Shown piece by piece: positions 1 to 8,664 of a stretch of 64,000 nt of DNA (positions are counted from its first letter, which is position 1; the number at the start of each line of letters is the position of its first letter). The notes below the pieces were generated by a model. It saw only the letters and a list, made by a program, of their open reading frames with translations. It made no database searches and was not told the origin of the DNA. This stretch comes from Clostridium sp. CAG:245. Lineage in GTDB: Bacteria; Bacillota; Clostridia; TANB77; CAG-508. A program made the translations under genes and the position numbers. The DNA lies in NCBI GenBank assembly GCA_000435175.1, contig FR880046.1, positions 49,852-113,851 of the forward strand. The letters run 5' to 3'.

Positions 1-1
1 A

Positions 2-997
2 AGAGAAGATTACATAGAACCAGAGGAACGTGTTGTAAAGGAATTAAAAGAACTAAATAAACCTTTTGTAATAGTATTAAATTCGGTAGAACCAGATTCT
101 GAATATACACAAACATTAGCTCAAAAACTTCAAGAAAAATACGATACACAGGTAATTCCAACAGATTGTGAAAATTTAACTGTAGATAAAATTGATGAAA
201 TATTTGGCAAAGTATTATATGAATTTCCAATAGAGCGAGTAAACATCAGTTTCCCAAGATGGGTTGATGGACTACCAGAAACACATTGGCTAAAAGAAGA
301 ATTATATGACGAAATCAAAGATGCGTTTAAAGACATAAAAATTCTAAAACAGATAGACAACCGAATAACCAAATTGCAGAATACTGAGGTAATATCAACA
401 AGTATAATAAACGAAATACAGCTAGGAACAGGAAGCATAAACATAACCATCAACTTATTAGATGACTTATTCTATAAGGTATTAACCGAAATTTCTGGAG
501 TTCCAATAACAAACGAAGGTGAACTATTCTCTAGCATGATATCATTTGCAAATGTAAAGAAGGAATATGACAAAGTATCTACAGCATTGCAAGAAGTAAA
601 CACAAAAGGTTATGGAATAGTAAGCCCATCAATAGACGAATTAATATTAGAAGAGCCTGAAATGGTAAAACAAGGCACACGCTATGGAGTAAAACTAAGA
701 GCAAAAGCACCATCAATACACATGATAAGAGCAGACATAGAAACAGAAGTATCTCCAATAGTAGGAAGCGAAAAACAATCACAGGAACTGGTAGAATCGT
801 TACTTTCAGAATTCGAAAACGATCCAAAGAAAATATGGGAATCAAATATATTTGGCAAGAGCCTGCACGAGCTAGTAAACGAAGGCTTGCAAACAAAACT
901 AATGAAAATGCCAGAAGATGCACAAGAAAAATTACAAGAAACATTAGAAAGAATAATAAACGAGGGAAGCGGAGGACTAATCTGCATAATATTATAA
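2..997 (+). CDS. spoIVA: Stage IV sporulation protein A, 3' part (5' end outside window)
   Basis: SpoIVA is the ATPase that polymerises on the outer forespore membrane and anchors the spore coat. The reading frame is open from base 2, so the N-terminal GTPase-like part lies outside the window. The visible 331 residues are the middle and C-terminal domains. They end in the hallmark SpoIVA tail: a stretch around ESNIFGKSLHELVNEGL, then LQETLERIINEGSGGLICIIL just before the stop. The in-window ATG at 374 is internal, because frame-consistent SpoIVA sequence continues upstream of it. The gene is probably expressed in the mother cell under SigE, as in Bacillus; no promoter is visible here. Two copies of a short repeat follow the stop codon. 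Confidence 0.95.
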   Translation, partial: REDYIEPEERVVKELKELNKPFVIVLNSVEPDSEYTQTLAQKLQEKYDTQVIPTDCENLTVDKIDEIFGKVLYEFPIERVNISFPRWVDGLPETHWLKEELYDEIKDAFKDIKILKQIDNRITKLQNTEVISTSIINEIQLGTGSINITINLLDDLFYKVLTEISGVPITNEGELFSSMISFANVKKEYDKVSTALQEVNTKGYGIVSPSIDELILEEPEMVKQGTRYGVKLRAKAPSIHMIRADIETEVSPIVGSEKQSQELVESLLSEFENDPKKIWESNIFGKSLHELVNEGLQTKLMKMPEDAQEKLQETLERIINEGSGGLICIIL

Positions 998-1004
998 GAA
1001 AAAC

Positions 1005-1037
1005 TGTACAATTTGGGGACGGAGAAAAAAATGTACA
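1005..1037 (+). repeat. Short dispersed repeat, GTACA-bounded, copy 1
   Basis: The unit reads TGTACAATTTGGGGACGGAG followed by an A-run and ATGTACA. The ends (TGTACA) are self-complementary. A second copy lies 102 bases downstream and a third, inverted, lies at 61595-61625. The centre varies between GGGGAC and AGAGAC. It is noncoding and follows the spoIVA stop. Confidence 0.7.
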
Positions 1038-1106
1038 TGAATATAAAAACAAATTACAAAATAAAGAGGCAGAAGTAATTCTGTCTTTTTAAATTTTGTA
1101 GCAAAA

Positions 1107-1136
1107 TACAATTTAGAGACGGAGAAAAAAATGTAC
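1107..1136 (+). repeat. Short dispersed repeat, GTACA-bounded, copy 2
   Basis: Same orientation as the copy at 1005-1037 and nearly identical (ATACAATTTAGAGACGGAG, A-run, ATGTACA). It lies just beyond the stop of the small reverse-strand gene. Without a frame change at CGG 1188 that gene would read on through this repeat, which argues that the gene really ends before it. Confidence 0.7.
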
Positions 1137-1163
1137 ATAGGTGTTCAAAAACGATACAGCTAA

Positions 1164-1398
1164 TTAACAAGTGAAAAAGCTTTGCCCGGTTATTATTTAT
1201 ATTGCCATTTTTTCCAAACCCGTTAGTTGTTGCTATTGTTGAAAGATTAGAACCTAAAGCTGAAAAAAAGTTCCCTAAAGTATCTATTTCATCATTACTA
1301 AGATTGTTAGAAATTGCAACAGAAAGAAGCCCAGCAAGAGCTACAAGTTCACAGCCAGAAAGGGTAGATAAAAAAGAAGAAAATTCACGACAATCCAT
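1164..1398 (-). CDS. Small conserved clostridial protein (DUF6774-like), probable +1 shift at CGG
   Basis: The core of the product (MDCREFSSFLSTLSGCELVA, then a hydrophobic helix and an LSNDEIDTLGNFFSALGSNL stretch) resembles the short clostridial proteins I know as DUF6774; the family name is from memory and the function is unknown. The start is ATG 1398-1396, preceded at 7 bases by GGTGAT; an ATG 12 bases upstream lacks a ribosome binding site. The zero frame meets CGG at 1188-1186 after 70 codons and then runs for 45 further codons into the GTACA repeat. Skipping the C gives Gly-Gln-Ser-Phe-Phe-Thr-Cys and a TAA at 1164, a 77-residue product of ordinary length. The coordinates assume that shift. 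Confidence 0.6.
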
Positions 1399-1588
1399 AC
1401 AAATCACCATTATATTTATATGAAGAAATTAAGAAATAATTACAAATTTATATCATACTACGTGTAATACATGTGGCAAACGTTTTTTGGAGTTTTACAT
1501 ATTCATTAAAAATATTCAATATACTTTGAAAAAGAAGAAAAAATGTATGTCATAAGAAGTAGATGTCTGATTAACAGATAGAAAATAG

Positions 1589-1783
1589 TATCATTAATCT
1601 ACTTACTTAATGATACTATTTCATGCTTTTATTATATCAAAAGATTAAATAAAAGCAATAGTTTTGTTAAATTTTTTTAGATTTTATTTGTACATAAATA
1701 ATTTTAAGTTACATTAATATTTCAAGTAAATATACATAAAAACACTATTGTGAAACTATCATTAAGTAAGTAGATTAATGATA
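1589..1783. promoter_or_regulatory. Putative invertible DNA segment (phase switch) upstream of the surface protein gene
   Basis: Two exact 27-base copies in opposite orientation (1589-1615 and 1757-1783) enclose 141 bases. Each copy is itself a dyad: arms TATCATTAA and TTAATGATA around an asymmetric centre. This is the layout expected of crossover sites for a tyrosine-type site-specific recombinase. The enclosed DNA is noncoding and carries a good reverse-strand promoter. The surface protein ATG is 18 bases past the right copy. Inversion would turn that promoter toward the gene. No recombinase gene is in the window, so inversion itself is inferred. Confidence 0.65.
1631..1658 (-). promoter_or_regulatory. 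SigA-type promoter inside the invertible segment, facing away from the surface gene
   Basis: On the reverse strand, TTGCTT (1658-1653) and a perfect TATAAT (1636-1631) are separated by 16 bases. In the present orientation transcription runs leftward, so the downstream surface protein gene would be OFF; inversion would point it rightward. Confidence 0.55.
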
Positions 1784-1800
1784 ACACGAAAGGAAAAAAT

Positions 1801-4479
1801 ATGAAAAGTACAAAGGAAAATAAAGGAATTACAATTATTGCATTAATTATAACAATAGTAGTTTTATTGATACTCGCAGGAGTAACCATTGATTTAGTTG
1901 TTGGAAATGACAATTTGTTTGATAAGGCAAGGAGTACACAAAAGATACAAACGGTAGCGGGAATAAAAGAAGCGCTAGAGCTTGAAAAGGTGGATATACA
2001 AGTTGAGAGTAAGACAGTTGATTTGGATAATTATTTGGAGCAGATAAGTACAGGGAAAAAGAATTATGATTTAAGTTCTAAAGAAAAAATAGATAAAAAA
2101 AATGCCGAAATAATAATAAATGATGAACATAAATTTTTAGTAAAAGATAAAGAAAATGGAGATGTAGAAATAATATATGAAGGAATAGCAAAAGCGAGTG
2201 ATTTAACAATATCTCCGAAAAATGGAACATATACGTATCCAAATAGTGGAACATTTGAAGTAACAAATAATACATCAGGAGGAGAATTAACCGTAAGTTC
2301 AGATGCTCCAAACATAGCAACAGCAAGTATTAAAGGAAACACAATAACAGTACAACCGGGAACAACAGCAGGAAAAGCAAATATAATAGTAAGAAGTGCA
2401 GCAAGTGGAGAATACGCAGAAAATAAAGCAATACATTTAGCAACAGTAGAAAATGGAACAATAGAATTAGAAGCAATTCCATATGAGGGAGTATATGATG
2501 GACAAGCACATAATGCATTTACGAGTATAAGTATAAACCCAAGCGATGCAAAATTAGAATACTCATTAGATGGAAACGAATATAATGAAAAAATGCCAAC
2601 AATAACAAATACATCAGAATTTACAGTAACAGTAAAGGCAAATAAAGAAGGCTATAAGACACAAATAACAACAGAAACAATAAGAGTAAATAAGGAAGAA
2701 GGAAAATTAACATTATCATCAACAGATGGAACATATACATATCCAACAAGTGGAACGTTTACAGTAAGCGGAAATACAGGAGCATTAAGTGTTAGTTCTA
2801 ATAACGATAATATAGCAATAGTAAGTATAAATGGAAATACAGTAACAGTAAAGCCGGGAACGACAGCCGGAAAAGCAACAATTACGGTAACGAGTGCAGA
2901 AGCAAACAATTATAAAGAAAAGACAGCAACTCATGAAGCAACAGTACAAAATGGAACAATAACAATAAATGCAACACCTTACACAGGTACGTACGATGGA
3001 AAAGCACACAATGCATTTACGAGCGTAACAACTGATCCAAGTGATGCAACAATAGAATATTCAATTGATGGAGGAAGTTATTCATCGACAATACCAACAA
3101 TAACGAATACTTCATCATTTACAGTAACAATAAAAGCAAGCAAAGCAGGGTACAAGACACAAACGAAAACAGAAACAGTAAAAGTAAATAAGGCAGAAGG
3201 AAAATTAACATTGTCAGCGACGAGTGGAACAATAACATATCCAAGTAACGCAACTTTTACAGTAAGTGGAAATACAGGAACATTAAGTGTTTCTTCAAAT
3301 AATAACAATATAGCAACAGCAAGTGTAAGTGGAAATACTGTAACAGTAAAATCGGGAACAACCGTGGGAAAGGCAACAATAACAGTAACAAGTGCAGAAG
3401 CAAGCAATTATACAGCAAAATCAGCAACATATACTGCAACAGTAAATAATGGAACAATAAGCTTAAGTGCAACACCATATAATGGAACATATGATGGAAA
3501 AGCACATAATGCATTAACAAATGTAAGTGCAAATCCAAGTGATGCAAAATTAGAATATTCAATAAATGGAGGCACATATAGCACAACAATGCCAACAATA
3601 ACAAACACTTCATCATTCACTGTAACAGTAAGAGCAAGCAAGGCAGGATACAAAACACAGACAACAACACAAACAACAAGAGTAAATAAAGCAACAGGAA
3701 GCATATCATTATCATCATATAGCGGAACAATAACATATCCGAACACTGGAACGTTTTCTATAAGTGGAAATACTGGAACTCTAAGCGTGTCATCATCTAA
3801 TACTAATGTGGCGACAGTAAGTTTAAATGGAACAACAGTAATAATAACTCCTAAAAAAACAGAAGGAACAACTACTATAACAGTAAAGAGCGCTGCAACA
3901 TCGAATTACAATGAAAAAACAGTAACGTATACTGCAACAGTTAAACTTCAAACATTTACACTTGATTCAGGAATAGGATATTATGCTGATATTGACGATA
4001 ATGGTAGCGTAGATGGCATAATATTTGGGGATAGAAAAAAAGGCGCAAGTGGTTCTTGGGGAAACAGAGATGGAAATTATAGTATTTCAACTAAAACGGG
4101 ACTTAAGGAATATTATATAAGTCAAACAAATTATAAAGGTGCTTTCGGAACAAAAAATGTACTGTCCGCTAAAAGTTCTGGAAATGCAAGATTTTATGTA
4201 ATGGCTTTATCAGATGCAAGTAGTAGTGGTTGGGCGTGGACAGAAGCACAAAAATTTAATGGGAATGGTTGGTCAGTTCCTTCAAGAAATGAATGGGCTG
4301 CTTTTGCAGGATTGTTAGGGATAACTTCATCTAATTATCAAAGTTATGGCTTGCAAAATCGTTACTGGGGATCATATATTAATGATGATTATTCTTGGGC
4401 ATGTTTATTTTATAGTGGAAGAGTTGATAGCGTATATTTTAGTGATAGTGTGCATGTTAGACTGTCTACAATGTTTTAA
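1801..4479 (+). CDS. Pilin-leader surface protein with MBG/Ig-like repeats and a DUF1566-like C-terminal domain
   Basis: The product has 892 residues. Residues 1-35 resemble a type IV prepilin leader: a short charged segment, Gly at 9, then a long hydrophobic helix (ITIIALIITIVVLLILAGV). After a coiled linker, three near-identical units of about 167 residues start near 133, 300 and 466, and a half unit starts near 632. Each unit joins a bacterial Ig-like fold (TYTYP...GTFTVSGNTG...GTTAGKATI) to an MBG-like fold (GTYDGKAHNAFTS...YSIDGG). From about 715 the tail looks like a DUF1566/lectin-like domain ending RYWGSY...SGRVDSV...VHVRL. It is probably a surface adhesin. No reverse transcriptase is nearby, so a diversity-generating target is unlikely. 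AAAGG lies just upstream of the ATG. Confidence 0.8.
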   Translation: MKSTKENKGITIIALIITIVVLLILAGVTIDLVVGNDNLFDKARSTQKIQTVAGIKEALELEKVDIQVESKTVDLDNYLEQISTGKKNYDLSSKEKIDKKNAEIIINDEHKFLVKDKENGDVEIIYEGIAKASDLTISPKNGTYTYPNSGTFEVTNNTSGGELTVSSDAPNIATASIKGNTITVQPGTTAGKANIIVRSAASGEYAENKAIHLATVENGTIELEAIPYEGVYDGQAHNAFTSISINPSDAKLEYSLDGNEYNEKMPTITNTSEFTVTVKANKEGYKTQITTETIRVNKEEGKLTLSSTDGTYTYPTSGTFTVSGNTGALSVSSNNDNIAIVSINGNTVTVKPGTTAGKATITVTSAEANNYKEKTATHEATVQNGTITINATPYTGTYDGKAHNAFTSVTTDPSDATIEYSIDGGSYSSTIPTITNTSSFTVTIKASKAGYKTQTKTETVKVNKAEGKLTLSATSGTITYPSNATFTVSGNTGTLSVSSNNNNIATASVSGNTVTVKSGTTVGKATITVTSAEASNYTAKSATYTATVNNGTISLSATPYNGTYDGKAHNALTNVSANPSDAKLEYSINGGTYSTTMPTITNTSSFTVTVRASKAGYKTQTTTQTTRVNKATGSISLSSYSGTITYPNTGTFSISGNTGTLSVSSSNTNVATVSLNGTTVIITPKKTEGTTTITVKSAATSNYNEKTVTYTATVKLQTFTLDSGIGYYADIDDNGSVDGIIFGDRKKGASGSWGNRDGNYSISTKTGLKEYYISQTNYKGAFGTKNVLSAKSSGNARFYVMALSDASSSGWAWTEAQKFNGNGWSVPSRNEWAAFAGLLGITSSNYQSYGLQNRYWGSYINDDYSWACLFYSGRVDSVYFSDSVHVRLSTMF

Positions 4480-4523
4480 AAAAATTTAGAGAAATTAGTA
4501 ACAATTATGCAAAATAGAAATAA

Positions 4524-4566
4524 AACTTCTCATGATTGAACAGAAAAGTCATGGGAAGTTTTTTAT
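4524..4566 (+). terminator. Rho-independent terminator after the surface protein gene
   Basis: AACTTCTCATGA pairs with TCATGGGAAGTT around a 13-base loop and is followed by a T-run. It lies about 45 bases past the stop codon. Confidence 0.8.
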
Positions 4567-4799
4567 AATAATATAAGTCGAGAAAAATAATACAAGGGTA
4601 TATGAGAGCAATGATTTGCAAATAAAAATCAGAAATTGATTTTGTAGAATTTTGTCATTTGAATACTCGGTCATAGCTCTTGTATAATTTTGTTTTTTAT
4701 GGTATTCTATCAATGGAAATAGGGAGTGGGAGTTAGCAAAAAACAAAGGAGAAAATCCCTAGAAAGGAGACATTCGTACAATTATACGAGTAAAATAAA

Positions 4800-6551
4800 A
4801 TGAATAGAAAAAAATATGAGATTTATGAATCGAAGGAATATAACAACATTAGAGAGGTTCTTGATAATGCTTTTACAAATTACCCTGATAATGTTGCATT
4901 CAAATTAAAAGAAACAAATGGCAAGCAGGTTACTTATAAAGAAATAAAGTACAAAGATTTTCAAAATGATATAAATGCTCTTGGAACAGCTTTAATTAAT
5001 TTAGGACTAAAAGACAAAAGAGTTGCTATAATTAGCAAAAATAGATATGAGTGGATTCTATCATATGTTTCGGTTTTAAATGGCACAGGAATTGCAGTTC
5101 CACTAGATAAAGGATTGCCAGAAGAGGAGACAGAGTCATCTTTGCAAAGAAGTTATGCCGAGGCTATAATTTTTGCAAATGACTATATGGATACAATGAA
5201 AAAATTTAAGTCTTCTGGAGCAACAGATGTTACAAAATTTATTTGTATGGATCAGATTAGTGATGAAGAAAAAGAAGCTGGTTTCTTGTATTTAGGAGAT
5301 TTAATAGAAGAAGGAAAGAAACTAGTTGAGAATGGCAATAGAGATTTTATAGATGCAAAAATTGATGATAACAAGATGAGTATTATTTTATTTACATCAG
5401 GAACAACTTCTAAGTCGAAAGCTGTAATGCTATCTCACAGAAATATAGCATCAAATATTTCTGCCATGAATAGAGTTGAACATTTTTTGAGTACTGATGT
5501 TAATATGGCTTTTTTGCCATTTCACCATACTTTTGGTAGCACTGGAATTTTAATTTTTTTAAACCATGGTTGCACAAATGTATTTTGTGATGGAATTAGA
5601 CATATACAAGCAAATATGAAGGAATATAAAGTAAGCATTTTTGTTTGTGTTCCACTTTTAATTGAGTCAATGTACAAGAAAATTGACAAAGAGATAAAAA
5701 AACAAGGAAAAGATAAATTAATAAAATTTGTGACTCCGATTAGTAATTTTTTATTGAAGTTCGGTATAGACATTAGAAGAAAAGTGTTCAAGAGTGTAAT
5801 AGATAATTTAGGAGGAGCATTAAGAGCAATTATAAGTGGAGCTTCTGGATTAGATCCAAAGGTTGCAAAGGCTTTTAATGACTTTGGTATATTAACAATT
5901 CAAGGATACGGATTAACAGAAACTTCACCAGTTTTAGCTGCTGAAAACGAAAATTGCATAAGGTATGGTTCAATTGGTTTTCCTATGCCAGGGGTTACTC
6001 TAAAAGTTGATAATCAAAATGAACAAGGAATAGGAGAGCTTATTGCAAAAGGACCAAATGTTATGCTTGGATATTACGAGAATGAAGAAGCAACAAATGA
6101 AGCCATAAAAGATGGATGGTTTCATACAGGGGACCTTGCAAAACAAGATAAAGATGGATATTTCTTTATAACAGGTAGAAAAAAGAATGTTATAGTATTG
6201 AAAAATGGAAAGAACATATATCCAGAGGAACTAGAAACACTAGTAGGAAAACTTCCATATGTGGATGAATGTATGGTTTTTGGCTATCCAAAAGATGATG
6301 ATTTGGTGATTTCTGTAAAGATTGTATATAACAAAGACTATGTAAAAGATAATTTTGCAGGATTTACTCAAGAACAATTAAAAGAAAAAATATGGGAAGA
6401 TATTAAAGAAATAAATAGCGGACTTACAAACTACAAGCATATGAAAAAATTAATAATAACAGATGAGCCAATGATTAAAACATCAACAGCCAAGATAAAA
6501 AGACACGAAGAAATGAGTAAAATTTTAGCTGAGGAGGGTGCAATTAAATAG
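4800..6551 (+). CDS. AMP-dependent synthetase/ligase (long-chain acyl-CoA synthetase family)
   Basis: This 583-residue enzyme belongs to the ANL superfamily, which activates carboxylic acids with ATP and passes the acyl group to CoA or a carrier protein. The P-loop-like motif ILFTSGTTSKSKAVMLSHRN sits near residue 200, the YGLTETSP adenylate motif near 380 and the GWFHTGD motif near 440, followed by the hinge GRKKNVIV and a C-terminal subdomain. The catalytic lysine region near the end (KTSTAKIKR) is present. The substrate is not evident, but a long-chain fatty acid is most likely. The gene follows a 320-base AT-rich gap holding only the preceding terminator and an AAAGGAGA ribosome binding site region. 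Confidence 0.85.
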   Translation: MNRKKYEIYESKEYNNIREVLDNAFTNYPDNVAFKLKETNGKQVTYKEIKYKDFQNDINALGTALINLGLKDKRVAIISKNRYEWILSYVSVLNGTGIAVPLDKGLPEEETESSLQRSYAEAIIFANDYMDTMKKFKSSGATDVTKFICMDQISDEEKEAGFLYLGDLIEEGKKLVENGNRDFIDAKIDDNKMSIILFTSGTTSKSKAVMLSHRNIASNISAMNRVEHFLSTDVNMAFLPFHHTFGSTGILIFLNHGCTNVFCDGIRHIQANMKEYKVSIFVCVPLLIESMYKKIDKEIKKQGKDKLIKFVTPISNFLLKFGIDIRRKVFKSVIDNLGGALRAIISGASGLDPKVAKAFNDFGILTIQGYGLTETSPVLAAENENCIRYGSIGFPMPGVTLKVDNQNEQGIGELIAKGPNVMLGYYENEEATNEAIKDGWFHTGDLAKQDKDGYFFITGRKKNVIVLKNGKNIYPEELETLVGKLPYVDECMVFGYPKDDDLVISVKIVYNKDYVKDNFAGFTQEQLKEKIWEDIKEINSGLTNYKHMKKLIITDEPMIKTSTAKIKRHEEMSKILAEEGAIK

Positions 6552-6575
6552 AAGTCTATTTAATTGAAATATTAT

Positions 6576-7247
6576 ATGAAAAGAACAAAACTTTCGGAAA
6601 GAATTTTGCCAACATATACTAAAGGTGAGGAAATATTTAATATGACCTCACATATTGTTGGTGGTGCATTTGGAATTATTGCAACGGTTCTATGCGTGGT
6701 GTTTGCAGCAATTCATCATAATGTGTATGGTGTCGTATCTGGAGCTATCTATGGAGCTTCGATGATAATTTTATATACGATGTCTAGCATATATCATGGA
6801 TTACATAGAAACAATGCAAAAAAAGTATTTCAAGTACTAGACCATTGTACAATATTTTTACTAATTGCAGGGTCATATACACCATTTGCCTTATGCACAT
6901 TTAGAGAATACAATACAGCCTTAGGTTGGTCATTGTTTGGAATAATATGGGGAGTTGCGATTCTCGGAATTGTATTAAACGCTATAGATTTAAAAAAATA
7001 TAAAATATTTTCGATGATTTGCTATTTAGCAATGGGCTGGTGCATAATAATAAAACTTCCATTATTGGTGCAATTAGTAGGCATTCCGGGGACGGTTCTA
7101 TTAGTGTCGGGCGGAATAGCTTATACAATAGGTGCAGTTCTATATGGAGTAGGAAAAAAACAAAAATATATACATTCAATATTTCATTTATTTATAGTAC
7201 TAGCGAGTGTATTGCAATTTTTATCAATATTGTTATATGTAATGTAA
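6576..7247 (+). CDS. Hemolysin III / PAQR family membrane protein
   Basis: A seven-helix membrane protein of about 223 residues. Family marks are visible: an N-terminal SHIVGGAFGI helix start, SSIYHGL after helix 2 with the conserved histidine, LDHCTIFLLIAGSYTPF in the centre, and a C-terminal GKKQKYIHSIFHLFIVLASVLQF with the paired histidines that bind the catalytic metal in PAQR proteins. I chose ATG 6576; a TTG 12 bases upstream is possible, and neither has a strong ribosome binding site. The cellular role of bacterial members is uncertain; lipid or membrane homeostasis is likely. It lies 24 bases after the acyl-CoA synthetase and may be cotranscribed. Confidence 0.85.
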   Translation: MKRTKLSERILPTYTKGEEIFNMTSHIVGGAFGIIATVLCVVFAAIHHNVYGVVSGAIYGASMIILYTMSSIYHGLHRNNAKKVFQVLDHCTIFLLIAGSYTPFALCTFREYNTALGWSLFGIIWGVAILGIVLNAIDLKKYKIFSMICYLAMGWCIIIKLPLLVQLVGIPGTVLLVSGGIAYTIGAVLYGVGKKQKYIHSIFHLFIVLASVLQFLSILLYVM

Positions 7248-7256
7248 GCATTTATA

Positions 7257-7365
7257 CAAACCAAATTCATTTTTTTAAACCTCGGCACATCGCTCTTGGT
7301 AGGAACCCCTTAGGACTTCTCAAAAGGCGAGTTTGACCTTGTTTATCAAAATGAAATTTGGTTTG
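7257..7365. repeat. Long-hairpin element, family 1, copy A
   Basis: Imperfect inverted arms of about 24 bases (CAAACCAAATTCATTTT and AAAATGAAATTTGGTTTG) enclose a core of about 60 bases. The core contains CTCGGCACATCGCTCTTGGTA and AAAAGGCGAGTTTGACCTTG. The same core recurs inverted at 37634-37736 and, more diverged, at 26227-26337, but with different arm sequences. It immediately follows the hemolysin III gene. Confidence 0.65.
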
Positions 7366-7404
7366 ATAACGTTTATAGAAAAAATAATATGAAAGGGAAA
7401 GTGC

Positions 7405-8328
7405 ATGATAGAGATAGTAAAAGAATTAAAAGAAGCAAATTGTGTAACTCATGGAGGTAAGTTCCATTCTGATGAAATTTTTGCAACGGTTATATTATCT
7501 AAAATATTAACTAACATAAAGTTAATTAGAGTAAATGAAGTAACAGACTCAATGAGAGAAAGTATTGCTAACAAATTAGTATATGATATTGGTGGCGGTG
7601 AGTTTGACCATCACCAAGCAGGTGGAAATGGACAAAGAGATAATGGAGTAAAATATGCATCTTGTGGATTAATATGGAAAAGTTATGGAAAAAAATATTT
7701 AGAAAAATGTAATGTAAAAAAAGAACATATAGAAGAATTATGTTTACAAATTGATAAAGATTTAATACAATACATAGATGCTAATGATAATGGACAGTCT
7801 ACCAAGATTGATACAGACTATAAACTTGTCGAATTAGCGAGTGTAATTTCTGCTTTTAATCCATGCTGGAACGAAACAGTAGATACCGATGAATGCTTCA
7901 TGCAGGCTTATGAAATTGTAAAAAAATATTTTGAACGTTTTATTGCACGAGAAATTGCTAAAAATGAAGCAAAAGAATTAGTTGAAAATGCTATAGAAAA
8001 TTCAAAAGAAGGAATAATGATACTTGAACAATTTATGCCATGGGAAGAAGCGGTTTTAACATCAACAAATCCAAAGGCTGAGAAAATAAATTTTGTAGTA
8101 TTTCCTTCTAATAGAGGGGGATTTTGTGTACATACAGTGCCAAAAGAACTTGGAAGTTTCGAAAATAGAAAAAGTTTACCTAAAGAATGGGCAGGACTAA
8201 GAGATGAAAAGCTACAAGAAGTTTCAAAGATAAAAACAGCAAAATTTTGCCATAATGCATGTTTTATTTGTACAGCAGAAACAAGAGAAGATGCCATAAA
8301 GATGGCTGAGATAGCACAAAGAGCTTGA
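7405..8328 (+). CDS. MYG1 family protein (DHH-like phosphoesterase/exonuclease)
   Basis: 307 residues, full length for the UPF0160/MYG1 family, a DHH-type metal-dependent phosphoesterase group whose eukaryotic member is an RNA exonuclease. The metal-binding pattern is visible: THGGKFHSDEIFA near residue 15 and VYDIGGGEFDHHQAG near 60, followed by DANDNGQ and the C-terminal family segments FVVFPSNRGGFCVHTVP, LPKEWAGLRDEKL and CHNACFICTAETREDA. The start ATG follows GGGAAAG. The bacterial function is not established. The gene stands alone, bounded upstream by the hairpin element and downstream by a terminator. Confidence 0.88.
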   Translation: MIEIVKELKEANCVTHGGKFHSDEIFATVILSKILTNIKLIRVNEVTDSMRESIANKLVYDIGGGEFDHHQAGGNGQRDNGVKYASCGLIWKSYGKKYLEKCNVKKEHIEELCLQIDKDLIQYIDANDNGQSTKIDTDYKLVELASVISAFNPCWNETVDTDECFMQAYEIVKKYFERFIAREIAKNEAKELVENAIENSKEGIMILEQFMPWEEAVLTSTNPKAEKINFVVFPSNRGGFCVHTVPKELGSFENRKSLPKEWAGLRDEKLQEVSKIKTAKFCHNACFICTAETREDAIKMAEIAQRA

Positions 8329-8397
8329 CGAGAGATCTTTAAGATTTGCACAATTAAAAAAACTCTTATTGAGTGAAAAGAGTATAATGTAATTGTT

Positions 8398-8442
8398 ATC
8401 CACCAGTAGAATCTTAATAAGGTTCTGCTGGTGGATTTTTTA
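8398..8442 (+). terminator. Rho-independent terminator after the MYG1 gene
   Basis: ATCCACCAGTAGAATC pairs with GGTTCTGCTGGTGGAT, followed by a T-run. The stem is 15 to 16 base pairs with a short loop. Confidence 0.85.
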
Positions 8443-8620
8443 TTGCATGTAGCAAAATGCAGAATTTTGTCGAACGATTTTACTTGATTTTTGTATTATT
8501 AAATAATATAATCATCATATTAAATAAATTATTTCAAAAACATTTGTATTTTATAAATTTATTCAAAAATTCGCTATAGCGAAAGTTGTTAATTCTTATA
8601 CAAACCCAATGAATTATATA

Positions 8621-8650
8621 TTGACCTATAGGTAAACTCTATTGTATAAT
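8621..8650 (+). promoter_or_regulatory. SigA-type promoter of the rpn gene
   Basis: TTGACC and TATAAT are separated by 18 bases. The -10 box lies only 14 bases before the start codon, and AAGGAGGAAG fills the gap, so the leader is very short. Confidence 0.6.
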
Positions 8651-8664
8651 AAGGAGGAAGATAG

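Noticed and set aside
4260..4479. C-terminal domain of the surface protein as a diversity-generating retroelement target
   Set aside because: No reverse transcriptase or template repeat in the window and no adenine-biased variable block visible.
7081..7110. GGGGACGGTTCT in the hemolysin III gene as a repeat end
   Set aside because: It is ordinary coding sequence (Pro-Gly-Thr-Val-Leu) in a conserved helix.
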